Positions 7,870 through 16,753 of a stretch of DNA of 45,733 bases are shown one piece after another. Below the pieces are notes generated by a model. That model was not told the DNA's origin. It saw nothing but the letters and a program-made list of their open reading frames with translations, and ran no database searches. The DNA comes from Nocardia vinacea NBRC 16497 (lineage in GTDB: Bacteria > Actinomycetota > Actinomycetes > Mycobacteriales > Mycobacteriaceae), in assembly GCF_000308835.1 (NCBI RefSeq), contig NZ_BAGN01000112.1, positions 1-45,733 of the forward strand. Direction: 5' to 3'. How positions within the stretch are numbered: position 1 is the stretch's first letter; each line of letters begins with the position of its first letter. The position numbers and the translations under genes were made by a program.

Positions 7870-8130
7870 CTAGGGGAGGGGAGCCCCGGCCTCCAGGAAG
7901 AACAGCCCCGCGATGGTTGCGTCCTTGTGCATGGACACTCGGAACTCGCCGGGCTTTCGCTCCATGCTCAGGGGCACGCGCACAACGGTGAGATCGCCCC
8001 GCGTGACATCTTGCTGATCCCCGTGCGATTGGTAGCGGCACTCCTTTTGGTATGTCGTCCAGCTCGACGCGAGATTCCGGAGGGCAATAAAAGTTGGTGG
8101 CGGACCGATTAATTCGTGCGGCCAGTCCGG
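7870..8130 (-). pseudogene. Decayed C-terminal fragment, DUF3887-like
   Basis: The minus-strand frame from 8130 down to a TAG at 7870-7872 contains VVRVPLSMERKPGEFRVS followed by MHKDATIAGLFFLEAG. This resembles the end of DUF3887-type domains found alone or in front of alpha/beta hydrolases. Upstream in the same frame is a TGA (8131-8133), and there is no ATG or GTG start with a ribosome binding site, so the N-terminal part is missing. It lies between two hydrolase genes and may be the relic of a related hydrolase. The family call is from memory. The rest of the 7656-8176 gap shows no gene. Confidence 0.45.
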
Positions 8131-8176
8131 TCAACATTCTCGGCAGATCCATGACTACTTGTTCGAGGAGATCTTG

Positions 8177-9007
8177 ATGACCCCGACTTCGACCGCCACC
8201 ACGCACAGCCTGGACGTGCCCGAGGCGCGACTGCACTACGAGGTGCGCGGTACCGGACCACTGGTCGTATTGGTCGGCGCACCGATGGATGCAGCGGCCT
8301 TCGCGCCGCTGGCGGAACTACTCGCCACCGACCGCACCGTGCTCACCACCGACCCGCGCGGCCATCAGGGCAGCGTGCTCGACGACCCGGAGCAGGACTC
8401 GACACCACAGCTGCGCGCCGACGACCTGGCCTGCCTCATCACCCATCTCGGCATCGGCCCCGCGGTGGTGTTCGGCTCCAGCGGCGGCGCTGTGAGTGCA
8501 TTGGCACTGGCCCAATCCCAGCCGGACCTGGTCACCACCGTGATCGCCCACGAACCGCCGCTGGGTGAACTCCTCGACGATCGCGTCCAGGTGCGCGCCG
8601 GAACCGAAGACGTGATCGCCACCTACCGCAGCGGGGATGTGCTCGGCGCATGGCGCAAGTTCATGGCCAACGCGAACATCATGATGCCCGAACCGGTGCT
8701 ACAGCAGGTGTTCGGCGGTGAACGCGACCCGCGCCAACTGGCCAGCGAGCGCTACTGGTTCGATCACGAGCTGCGCGGCACCACCACGTGGGAGCCGAAT
8801 ATCGCTGTGCTGCAATCGACTCCGGCCCGCATCGTAATCGGCATCGGTTCCGAATCGACCGCCCAGCACTGCGACCGCACGTCGCGGGCACTCGGCGAAG
8901 CCATCGGGGTGACTCCGACCGTATTCCCCGGCGGACACACCGGATTCGTCGAGGACCCCACCGGTTTCGCAGTCCGGCTGCGTGAGGTACTCGGAGGTGC
9001 TGCTTAG
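8177..9007 (+). CDS. Alpha/beta fold hydrolase
   Basis: This 276-residue protein starts at ATG 8177 with AGGAG 6 nt upstream; an earlier TTG at 8159 is less likely. It shows VVLVGAPMD, DPRGHQGSVLDDPE, the nucleophile elbow G-S-S102-G-G, AHEPPL and a C-terminal GGHTG with the catalytic histidine. It shares the DPRG...SVLD, S-G-G-A-V and AHEPP blocks with the hydrolase at 6174-7013, so the two are paralogues. The product is probably cytoplasmic and its substrate unknown. A decayed fragment lies directly upstream on the opposite strand. Confidence 0.85.
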   Translation: MTPTSTATTHSLDVPEARLHYEVRGTGPLVVLVGAPMDAAAFAPLAELLATDRTVLTTDPRGHQGSVLDDPEQDSTPQLRADDLACLITHLGIGPAVVFGSSGGAVSALALAQSQPDLVTTVIAHEPPLGELLDDRVQVRAGTEDVIATYRSGDVLGAWRKFMANANIMMPEPVLQQVFGGERDPRQLASERYWFDHELRGTTTWEPNIAVLQSTPARIVIGIGSESTAQHCDRTSRALGEAIGVTPTVFPGGHTGFVEDPTGFAVRLREVLGGAA

Positions 9008-9081
9008 CTCCACAAGTCCGTCCTCTTCATGCACTCGGCCCAACCGTGCGAGCAGCGGGATGCTCGTGGCAGGGTAGCGGG

Positions 9082-9819
9082 ATGAGTCGTGGTGTGTTGG
9101 TGACGGGTGCTTCGCGGGGGATCGGGCGGGCGATTGCGGTGGCATTCGCCGAAGGCGGCGACCGGGTGGCGGTGCATTACTCCTCCGGGCGGGCCGATGC
9201 CGAGGAGACGTTGCGGCGGTTGCCGGGTGACGGGCATGTCCTCGTCGACGGGGATATCGGTTCGCCAGAAGCGGCCGAAGCGATCGTCGCGGCGGCGGTC
9301 GAGGGGCTCGGCACCGTGCACGTGCTGGTCAACAATGCGGCGGTGAACCTTCCGCATCCCCTCGCGAAAACCTCGTACGCGGACTGGCAGCAGGTGTGGC
9401 GCAAGACCATGGACGTCAACCTTTTCGGCACCGCCAATGTCTCCTACTGCGCGGCCCGTCACATGATCGACAACGAGGTCCCCGGCCGCATCATCAATCT
9501 CGGCTCCCGCGGCGCATTCCGCGGTGAACCCGACTATCCCGCCTACGGTGCCACGAAGGCAGCCGTCCACGCCCTCGGCCAATCGCTCGCGGTGTATTTG
9601 GCCCCCTACGGAATCGCCGTCGCCTCGGTGGCACCGGGATTCGTCGCAACCGAACGCGTCGCGTCCCGCGTCACCGACGAGGTCCGCGCTCAGAGCCCCT
9701 TCGACCGCGTCGCCCAACCCGAGGAAATCGCCTCCGCCGTCCGCTATCTCGCCTCGCCGGAAGCGACATGGAGTTCCGGCGCAGTGCTGAACGTCAACGG
9801 AGCCTCATACTTGCACTGA
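9082..9819 (+). CDS. SDR family oxidoreductase
   Basis: The 245-residue protein is a classical short-chain dehydrogenase/reductase. It has the nucleotide-binding motif TGASRGIG (8-15), NNAA (84-87), N113, the catalytic S142 and Y155-x3-K159. Family members use NAD(P)H to reduce or oxidise ketones and alcohols, including beta-ketoacyl chains. The first ATG that leaves the Rossmann motif at the N-terminus is 9082; the 36-bp upstream extension looks non-coding. The gene is followed 16 bp later by an acetyltransferase gene on the same strand. The substrate cannot be inferred. Confidence 0.88.
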   Translation: MSRGVLVTGASRGIGRAIAVAFAEGGDRVAVHYSSGRADAEETLRRLPGDGHVLVDGDIGSPEAAEAIVAAAVEGLGTVHVLVNNAAVNLPHPLAKTSYADWQQVWRKTMDVNLFGTANVSYCAARHMIDNEVPGRIINLGSRGAFRGEPDYPAYGATKAAVHALGQSLAVYLAPYGIAVASVAPGFVATERVASRVTDEVRAQSPFDRVAQPEEIASAVRYLASPEATWSSGAVLNVNGASYLH

Positions 9820-9835
9820 ACAGCTAGGGGGACAC

Positions 9836-10399
9836 ATGACACAGCAGCTACCACCTTGGCCCGACACGCCACCGACCTGCGGCCCGATCATCCTGCGGGA
9901 GTACACCGAAGCCGACACCCACCTCGCGATCGAGATGGGCGCGGACCCGTACATCCCGTTGATCGGGAGCTTGCCCGCTTTCCCGACCGCTACCGAGGCA
10001 CTGGACTGGGTGCACCGTCAACGCGGCAGGCACGCCGCAGGAATCGGTCTTTCATTCGCCATAGCCGACGCCGAAACCGGCAACGCTGTCGGCGGGATCG
10101 GTCTTTGGCTGCAGGGCCTGGCGAAAGGCCGAGCGGCAGTGGGATATTCGGTCTCTCCGGCACATCGCCGCCGCGGATTCGCTGGGGCCGCACTACAAGC
10201 CCTGACAGCTTTCGCCTGGACCATCCCCACTCTGCACCGCGTCGAGCTCTATATCGAGCCATGGAATACCGGCTCGATCCGCGTCGCGGAATCCGGCGGA
10301 TACTTCCGTGAAGGCCTGCTGCACAGCTACGAGGAGATCGGCGGCACCCGACGCGACATGCTCATCTACGCCGCCACACGCGACTCGGGCACATCCTGA
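9836..10399 (+). CDS. GNAT family N-acetyltransferase (RimJ/RimL type)
   Basis: The 187-residue protein carries the acetyl-CoA binding motif A as VGYSVSPAHRRRGFAGAAL, and ends with EPWNTGSIRVAESGGY, both typical of RimJ/RimL-like GNAT enzymes. These transfer acetyl groups to protein N-termini or small amines. A purine-rich AGGGGG lies about 5 nt before the ATG. It probably shares a transcript with the SDR gene 16 bp upstream, and a strong hairpin follows 2 bp after its stop. The acceptor is unknown. Confidence 0.86.
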   Translation: MTQQLPPWPDTPPTCGPIILREYTEADTHLAIEMGADPYIPLIGSLPAFPTATEALDWVHRQRGRHAAGIGLSFAIADAETGNAVGGIGLWLQGLAKGRAAVGYSVSPAHRRRGFAGAALQALTAFAWTIPTLHRVELYIEPWNTGSIRVAESGGYFREGLLHSYEEIGGTRRDMLIYAATRDSGTS

Positions 10400-10401
10400 A
10401 A

Positions 10402-10443
10402 CACGACATCGCCGCACCCCGAGAGGGGTGCGGCGATGTCGTG
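10402..10443. terminator. Strong bidirectional terminator hairpin
   Basis: CACGACATCGCCGCACCCC (10402-10420) and its exact complement (10425-10443) form a perfect 19-bp stem with a GAGA loop. It occupies nearly the whole gap between the acetyltransferase gene and the convergent nuoN, ending 6 bp from the nuoN stop. It should terminate both transcripts even without a T-tract. Confidence 0.85.
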
Positions 10444-10449
10444 CGGGAC

Positions 10450-12060
10450 TCAGCGGACGAAAGTCGATGCGCGGTCGGACAAGTCGAGCAGCATCTGCGG
10501 GATGATGCCGAGCAGGACGGTGGCGCCCGCGGTGAATGCGACGACTGTGGTGGTGAGGAATGGTGCCGCGACGTTGGGGGCGGCGGTGGGTGGGTCGGTG
10601 AAGAACATCAGGACGATGACGCGGATGTAGAAGAAGGCGGCTATGGCGCTGGAGATGACACCGACGATCACCAGGTAGGTGGTGCCGCCGGAGGCGGCGG
10701 CCTGGAAGACCGCGAACTTGGCGACGAAGCCACCGGTGAGGGGCAGGCCCGCGAACGAGAGCAGGAACAGGGCGAAAACCGTTGCCAGCCAGGGGGAGCG
10801 GCGGCCGAGGCCGGCCCATTGGGACATGGCGGTCGCCTCGTCACCGGCGGCGTCGCGGACCAGGCTGACGACCGCGAACGCACCGAGCGTGCCCAGCCCG
10901 TACGCCAGCAGATAGAACAGGATCGCCGAGGTACCAGCCGCATTCGCCGCAGTGAGACCGGTGAGGATGAATCCGGCATGCGCGACCGAGGAGTAGGCGA
11001 GCATGCGTTTGACGTCGGTCTGGGTGATCGCCATGACCGCGCCGATCACCATGGTCGCGATGGCAATGGCGGCGAGCACCGGACGCCAGTCGTCACGCAG
11101 ACCGGGCACGGCGATCTGCAGCACCCGCAACAGCGCACCGACAGCGGCGATCTTCGTCGCCGCGGCCATGAACCCGGTAACCGAACTGGGCGCGCCCTGA
11201 TACACATCGGGCACCCATGACTGGAACGGCACCGCGCCGATCTTGAACAACAGGCCCACCGCCAGCATCGCCACGCCGAGCAACGCCAGGGTGGTGTTCT
11301 GCGGATGCTGGGTTATCGCATCGGCGATACCACCGAGCTTGACCGTCCCCGCCTGCCCGTACAGCAGCGCGACGCCATAGAGGAAGAACGCGGACGAAAA
11401 CGCCCCGAGCAGAAAGTATTTCAGCGCTGCTTCCTGCGAGAGCAACCGCTTGCGGCGCGCCAGCCCACACAGCAGATACAACGGCAGCGACAACACCTCC
11501 AACGCCACGAACATGGTCAGCAGATCGTTCGAGGCCGGGAACAGCATCAGCCCACCGATCGCCAGCATGGTCAGCGGGAACACCTCGGTGGTCGCGACAC
11601 CCGCACGGACCGCGGCGATTTCACCCGCACTACCGGGCACCGCGGAGGCCTGCGGGGTGAACGCGTCCACGCCACCGCCGACAACGGCCGCGGCAACACT
11701 CCACGTCCCGGGACCGGAACGCACCTGCGGCCGCGGCTCGGCACCGCGTTCGGCCATGAGCAGCAGCGCCAGAATCGACACGACGAGAATCGTGCCCTGC
11801 AGGAACAGCGTCACACCGTCGATCGCCACCGCACCGACCACCACGGTCGCCTCGGTCCCGAACAACCGCAGCACCGCAACCAGTGCCGCCACCAACCCGG
11901 CCAGCCCGAGTGGCACCTGGATGGCGTACCGGTGGCGGCGCGGCGCGAACGCCTCGACGAGCACCCCGACCACCGCCACGCCGAACACGATCAGCATCGG
12001 CGACAACTTGGCGTATTCGATGCTCGGCGCGGGCATACTTGCCGCGAGCAGACTGCTCAT
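10450..12060 (-). CDS. nuoN: NADH-quinone oxidoreductase subunit N
   Basis: The 536-residue, very hydrophobic protein is an antiporter-like membrane subunit of complex I, one of three that pump protons. It has about 14 predicted helices and the family block MLAYSSVAHAGFILTG, plus LFKIGAVPFQSWVPDVYQG where the conserved lysine contributes to the proton path. A long loop (about residues 105-140) is richer in small residues than usual. It is the last gene of the operon; its ATG overlaps the nuoM stop as ATGA. A strong terminator follows. Confidence 0.95.
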   Translation of the reverse strand: MSSLLAASMPAPSIEYAKLSPMLIVFGVAVVGVLVEAFAPRRHRYAIQVPLGLAGLVAALVAVLRLFGTEATVVVGAVAIDGVTLFLQGTILVVSILALLLMAERGAEPRPQVRSGPGTWSVAAAVVGGGVDAFTPQASAVPGSAGEIAAVRAGVATTEVFPLTMLAIGGLMLFPASNDLLTMFVALEVLSLPLYLLCGLARRKRLLSQEAALKYFLLGAFSSAFFLYGVALLYGQAGTVKLGGIADAITQHPQNTTLALLGVAMLAVGLLFKIGAVPFQSWVPDVYQGAPSSVTGFMAAATKIAAVGALLRVLQIAVPGLRDDWRPVLAAIAIATMVIGAVMAITQTDVKRMLAYSSVAHAGFILTGLTAANAAGTSAILFYLLAYGLGTLGAFAVVSLVRDAAGDEATAMSQWAGLGRRSPWLATVFALFLLSFAGLPLTGGFVAKFAVFQAAASGGTTYLVIVGVISSAIAAFFYIRVIVLMFFTDPPTAAPNVAAPFLTTTVVAFTAGATVLLGIIPQMLLDLSDRASTFVR

Positions 12061-13676
12061 TTGTGGGCACCTCCGTGATCGGCCCCCGCTGCGGGGATCG
12101 CGGGCGTCTTCGGCGCGGGATCATGGACGCCGATGGTGGTGAGCGTCTGACCCACCGCGGGATTGATGAAGTCCAGCACCGGTTTCGGATAGATGCCGAG
12201 GAACAGCAGCGCCGCGATCAACGGCACCACCACCGCCAACTCGCGCGGCACCAGATCATAGAGCCGCTCGTTGCCCTCCTTGACCGGACCGGTCATCATC
12301 CGCTGGTACATCCACAGCACATACAGCGCGGCCAACACCAGCGCACCGGTCGCGATCACCGCCGCGAATCCGTACCGGCTGAATGTGCCAAGCAGCACCA
12401 GGAATTCGCTGATGAACGGAGCCAGGCCCGGCAGCGACAGGGTGGCGAGACCGGCGATGAAGAAGGTGCCCGCCAGCACCGGCGCCACCTTCTGCACCCC
12501 GCCATAGGCGGCGATGGCCCGAGTGCCCCTGCGCGACACCAGGAATCCCGCGATCAGGAACAGTGCCGCGGTCGAGATGCCGTGATTGACCATGTAGAGC
12601 GTGGCCCCGGTCTGCCCCTGACTGGTCATCGCGAAGATGCCCAGAATGATGAATCCGAAGTGCGAGATCGAGGTGTAGGCGATCAGCCGCATCACATCGG
12701 TCTGTCCGATGGCCAGCAGCGCGCCGTAGATGATGCCGATCACCGCGAGCGTGATCACCAGGGGTGCATAGGTTCCCGAGGCATCCGGGAACAGCAGCAG
12801 GCAGTAGCGCAACATGCCGAAGGTGCCGACCTTGTCGACCACCGCCATCATCAACACCGCACTCGACGGCGTCGCCGCCACCGCCGCATCCGGCAGCCAG
12901 GTGTGCAACGGCCACAGCGGCGCCTTCACCGCGAAGGCGAACATGAACCCGAGGAACAGCGCATTCAGCACCGCCGGACCGGCACCGAGCTGCCCGGCAT
13001 TGGCCGCCGCCACCACCGTGCGGAAATCGAAGGTGCCCGACGTTCCGGATCCGAGGCCCTGCCGCGCGGTGACCACATACAACCCGATCACCGCGGCCAA
13101 CATGATCAGACCGCCGAACAGGTTGTACAGCAGGAATTTCACCGCCGCCCGCGAGCGCTGCTGACGATGCGCCAGATCGGCACTGCGCGGCCCGAATCCG
13201 CCGATGAGGAAGTACATCGGAACGAGCATCGCCTCGAAGAACACGTAGAACAGCAGAATGTCGAGCGAGACAAAGGAAATCAGCACCATCGCCTCGACGA
13301 GCAACGTCAACGCGACATAGGTGTGCGACACCCGACGCCCGCTGCCGACCTCGCGCTCATCGTTCCACCCGGCCAGGATCAGCAGCGGTACCAGCGCCGC
13401 GGTGAGCAGCACCAGCACCAGCGCGATCCCGTCCAACCCGAGCGTGTAACCCGCGCCGAAGGCCGGAATCCACTCGTGCGATTCGACGAACTGATATTGC
13501 GCCCCACCGGGTTCGAACCGCACGGCCAATACGATGCCGAACACCAGCACCGCCAATGCGACACCGAATGCCAGCCCGCGCGCCAGGGTGCGCTGCGACG
13601 CGGGCAACAGCAGCACCACCACCGCACCGACAACCGGCAATAACCACAGCGTGGTCAACCAGGGAAAGTCACTCAC
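12057..13676 (-). CDS. nuoM: NADH-quinone oxidoreductase subunit M
   Basis: The 539-residue protein is the second antiporter-like subunit of complex I. It shows [20 protein letters not shown] with the conserved lysine of the proton channel, a conserved acidic residue in the [15 protein letters not shown] helix, and the [12 protein letters not shown] block. About 14 membrane helices are predicted and the length is typical. It overlaps nuoL upstream and nuoN downstream by 4 bp each, so its translation is coupled to both. Confidence 0.95.
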   Translation of the reverse strand: MSDFPWLTTLWLLPVVGAVVVLLLPASQRTLARGLAFGVALAVLVFGIVLAVRFEPGGAQYQFVESHEWIPAFGAGYTLGLDGIALVLVLLTAALVPLLILAGWNDEREVGSGRRVSHTYVALTLLVEAMVLISFVSLDILLFYVFFEAMLVPMYFLIGGFGPRSADLAHRQQRSRAAVKFLLYNLFGGLIMLAAVIGLYVVTARQGLGSGTSGTFDFRTVVAAANAGQLGAGPAVLNALFLGFMFAFAVKAPLWPLHTWLPDAAVAATPSSAVLMMAVVDKVGTFGMLRYCLLLFPDASGTYAPLVITLAVIGIIYGALLAIGQTDVMRLIAYTSISHFGFIILGIFAMTSQGQTGATLYMVNHGISTAALFLIAGFLVSRRGTRAIAAYGGVQKVAPVLAGTFFIAGLATLSLPGLAPFISEFLVLLGTFSRYGFAAVIATGALVLAALYVLWMYQRMMTGPVKEGNERLYDLVPRELAVVVPLIAALLFLGIYPKPVLDFINPAVGQTLTTIGVHDPAPKTPAIPAAGADHGGAHK

Positions 13677-15586
13677 CAGAGCCTCACTGCCAGCAGGGCG
13701 GCGGCCACCAGTGCCGCGCCGGTGAACATGGACAGGGCATACGACCGGACGAAGCCGGACTGCACCTTCCGGATTCGCCCGGACAGCCCGCCGATCAGCG
13801 CGGCAGTCCCGTTGACGATGCCGTCGATGCCGCGATTGTCGAGGAATACCAGCGACCGAGTCAGATACGCACCGGGACGCATGAATACACCCTCGTTGAC
13901 CGCGTCGCCGTAGAGATCCTTGCGCGCCGCGATCGTCAACGCCGACACCGCTTCCGGGGCGGTTTCGGGAATCTCACGCTGCGCGAACTGGTTGTAGGCG
14001 AAGCCGATTCCGACGGCGACCACGAGCAGCGCCAGGACGGTCACCACGCCCGCGGGCACGACCTCCTCGCCGTGATGCGCGCCGACCACAGGTTCGAGCC
14101 AGTTCTGCAGCGACGACCCGAAGACGAACAGCCCACCTGCCGCCACCGAACCGATCGCGAGCAGAATCATCGGGCCCGTCATCACCGCGGGTGCCTCGTG
14201 CGGATGGGTGTCCGCCCCCGCGGCGGAGCCGCGTAAGTGTTCGGGCCAGCGACGCTCGCCGAAGAACGTCATCATCATCACGCGCGTCATGTAGAACGCG
14301 GTCAGCCCGGCACCGAACAGCGTCACCGCACCCAGTGCCAAACCGCTTGCGCCGCCTTGGTTGAACGCTGCCTCGATGATCCGATCTTTGGAGAAGAATC
14401 CGGCGAACGGCGGCACGCCGATGATCGCCAGATAGCCGAGCCCGAAGGTGACGTAGGTGACCGGCAGCAGTTTGCGCAGTCCGCCGTAGCGGCGCATATC
14501 GGTCTCGTCATCCATCGCATGCATGACCGACCCGGCCCCGAGGAACAGCCCGGCCTTGAAGAAGCCATGGGTGAGCAGATGCATGATGGCGATCGCGTAT
14601 CCGGCCGGGCCGAGGCCTGCGGCCAGCACCATATAACCGATCTGGCTCATGGTGGACGCCGCGAGCGCCTTCTTGATGTCGTCCTTCGCGCAACCGACGA
14701 TCGCACCGAACAGCAGCGTCACCGCACCCACCAGCACCACACCGAGTCGTGCATTGGGCGCGAGATCGAAGATCGGCCCGGAGCGCGCGATCAGATACAC
14801 ACCCGCCGTCACCATGGTGGCCGCGTGGATGAGCGCGGAGACCGGTGTCGGACCCTCCATCGCGTCACCGAGCCAGGACTGCAGCGGTACCTGCGCGGAC
14901 TTACCGCATGCGGCCAGCAGCAGCAACAACCCGATCGCTGTCAGCGTGCCCTCACCCGCCTGCGGCGCGGTCGCGAACACCGATCCGAAGTCGATCGAGC
15001 CGAAGGTCGCGAACATGGTGAACATGGCGATGGCCAGCCCCATATCACCGACCCGGTTGACCACGAACGCCTTCTTGGCCGCGGTTGCCGCGGTCGGCTT
15101 GTGGTACCAGAAACCGATCAGCAGATAGGAGGCCAGACCGACGCCCTCCCAGCCGAGATACAGCACCAGGTAGTTGTCCGCCAGCACCAGCAGCAGCATC
15201 GCCGCCAGGAACAGATTCAGGTAGGCGAAGAACCGCCGCCGTCCCGGATCGTGGTTCATATAGCCGACGGAATAGATGTGGATCAGCGATCCGACGCCGG
15301 TGATCAGCAGCGCGAAACACACCGACAGCTGGTCCAATTGGAGGCTGAAGTCCACCTGCAACCCGTCGACCGGCACCCAGCTGAAAAAACCCTTGTGGAT
15401 CGCGCGGGCGGCATCATCACGGTCGAGCATGTGGAAGAACGCGACGACGGCGAAGCCGAACGAGGCCAGCGCGGTGGCACAGCCGAGCAGATGCCCCCAC
15501 TTATCGCTGTAGCGCCCGATCAGCAGCAGCACGACGGCGCCGGCCAGCGGCAGCGCGGGCAGCACCCAGAGCGTTGCGGTATCCAC
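13673..15586 (-). CDS. nuoL: NADH-quinone oxidoreductase subunit L
   Basis: The 637-residue protein is the distal antiporter-like subunit of complex I, with about 16 membrane helices and the long C-terminal lateral helix region expected of NuoL. Family blocks seen are [37 protein letters not shown] and [19 protein letters not shown]. The start is GTG 15586, one base after the nuoK stop. Length and motifs are intact. Confidence 0.95.
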   Translation of the reverse strand: MDTATLWVLPALPLAGAVVLLLIGRYSDKWGHLLGCATALASFGFAVVAFFHMLDRDDAARAIHKGFFSWVPVDGLQVDFSLQLDQLSVCFALLITGVGSLIHIYSVGYMNHDPGRRRFFAYLNLFLAAMLLLVLADNYLVLYLGWEGVGLASYLLIGFWYHKPTAATAAKKAFVVNRVGDMGLAIAMFTMFATFGSIDFGSVFATAPQAGEGTLTAIGLLLLLAACGKSAQVPLQSWLGDAMEGPTPVSALIHAATMVTAGVYLIARSGPIFDLAPNARLGVVLVGAVTLLFGAIVGCAKDDIKKALAASTMSQIGYMVLAAGLGPAGYAIAIMHLLTHGFFKAGLFLGAGSVMHAMDDETDMRRYGGLRKLLPVTYVTFGLGYLAIIGVPPFAGFFSKDRIIEAAFNQGGASGLALGAVTLFGAGLTAFYMTRVMMMTFFGERRWPEHLRGSAAGADTHPHEAPAVMTGPMILLAIGSVAAGGLFVFGSSLQNWLEPVVGAHHGEEVVPAGVVTVLALLVVAVGIGFAYNQFAQREIPETAPEAVSALTIAARKDLYGDAVNEGVFMRPGAYLTRSLVFLDNRGIDGIVNGTAALIGGLSGRIRKVQSGFVRSYALSMFTGAALVAAALLAVRLW

Positions 15587-15587
15587 G

Positions 15588-15887
15588 TCAGAACTTCAGC
15601 AGGTTGGCGTCGTCGACCGAGGTCGAACGGCGGACGCGGAAGATGGTCATGATGATGGCGAGTCCGACGACGACTTCGGCCGCGGCCACCACCATGGTGA
15701 AGAACGCGAACACCTGACCGTCCAGATTCGAATGCAGCCTGGCGAAGGTGACGAAGGCGAGATTCACCGCATTGAGCATCAGCTCGATGCACATGAACAC
15801 CACAATGGCGTTGCGCCGCAGCAGCACACCGGCCGCGCCGATGGTGAACAGCAGGGCGGACAGGAACAGGTAGTTCTCAGGATTCAC
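15588..15887 (-). CDS. nuoK: NADH-quinone oxidoreductase subunit K
   Basis: The 99-residue protein has three membrane helices and the conserved intramembrane glutamates of NuoK ([13 protein letters not shown] and [11 protein letters not shown]), which take part in proton translocation at the core of the membrane arm. The start is a GTG at 15887 that overlaps the nuoJ stop as GTGA. A much longer frame in this register runs over nuoJ and is not real. Length matches the family exactly. Confidence 0.95.
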   Translation of the reverse strand: MNPENYLFLSALLFTIGAAGVLLRRNAIVVFMCIELMLNAVNLAFVTFARLHSNLDGQVFAFFTMVVAAAEVVVGLAIIMTIFRVRRSTSVDDANLLKF

Positions 15888-16753
15888 CGCTTGCCTTCCT
15901 CGTCTGCCTCGCGGGCGGGGGTTTCGGGCTCCTCGACCTCCGAGGCGAAGGTCGGGGTCGTGCCGACCGAGATGACCGCCGCCTCGGTGAGCGCCCTGGT
16001 GCGGCGATGCCGCAGGATGGTGCTGACCGACAGCTCCTCGAAGGATCCGTCCGGCAGCCGCGCCGGAATATCGACCGCGTTGTGCCTGGCGTATACACCC
16101 GGTGTCGGCAGCGGGGTGGCGCGATCGGAGGGCCGGGCCGGGTCGTAGGCGCCGCGGAAGCGGCGGCGTGAGAGCTCCCGCTGATCCAGGCGCGGCCCGA
16201 AATTCTCCCGGTGCGCCAGGATCATCGCGCCGATGGTGGCGGTGATGAGCAGTGCGCCGGTGAGTTCGAAGGCCCACACATACCGGACGAAGATCAGCTC
16301 GGCGAGTTGTCCGATCACGTCCTGATATGCGAATCCCTTTGCCGGATAGGTGGTTCCGGAGTTGCGGATGCCGTTGGCGATGCCGCTGATCAGCAGCAGC
16401 CCGAAGCCGAGTCCGACCGCGGCGGCCGAGAGCCGCTGCCCGCGTAGTGTTTCCCCGAGCGATTCGGGGGAGTCGACGCCGACCAGCATGAGCACGAACA
16501 GGAACAGCATCATGACCGCGCCGGTGTAGACGACGATCTGCACGACGCCGAGGAACAGCGCGTCCTGTGCCATATAGAAGGTCGCGAGCACGATCATGGT
16601 GGCGGCCAGGCAGATCGCCGAATGCACGGCCTTGCCCGCGAAAACCATGCCGAGTGCGCCGATCACCGCGAGCGGGCCGAGGATCCAGAATTGGACGGTC
16701 TCGCCGGTGGAGGTGTGGGTCAGTGGCTCGGCGGCCAAGATGAATTCGGTCAC
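15884..16753 (-). CDS. nuoJ: NADH-quinone oxidoreductase subunit J
   Basis: The first 175 residues form five membrane helices with [20 protein letters not shown], the NuoJ signature around the mobile helix. The remaining 115 residues are a soluble, acidic and arginine-rich tail ending in [16 protein letters not shown], as in other actinobacteria, which makes the protein (289 residues) longer than the enterobacterial subunit. The start is GTG 16753, overlapping the stop of the nuoHI frame as GTGA. Confidence 0.95.
   Translation of the reverse strand: MTEFILAAEPLTHTSTGETVQFWILGPLAVIGALGMVFAGKAVHSAICLAATMIVLATFYMAQDALFLGVVQIVVYTGAVMMLFLFVLMLVGVDSPESLGETLRGQRLSAAAVGLGFGLLLISGIANGIRNSGTTYPAKGFAYQDVIGQLAELIFVRYVWAFELTGALLITATIGAMILAHRENFGPRLDQRELSRRRFRGAYDPARPSDRATPLPTPGVYARHNAVDIPARLPDGSFEELSVSTILRHRRTRALTEAAVISVGTTPTFASEVEEPETPAREADEEGKR

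Noticed and set aside
11883..13643. 586-codon plus-strand frame opposite nuoM and nuoN
   Set aside because: It is antisense to conserved nuo genes, rich in Arg/His/Gln as expected for a GC-rich shadow, and has no recognisable domain.
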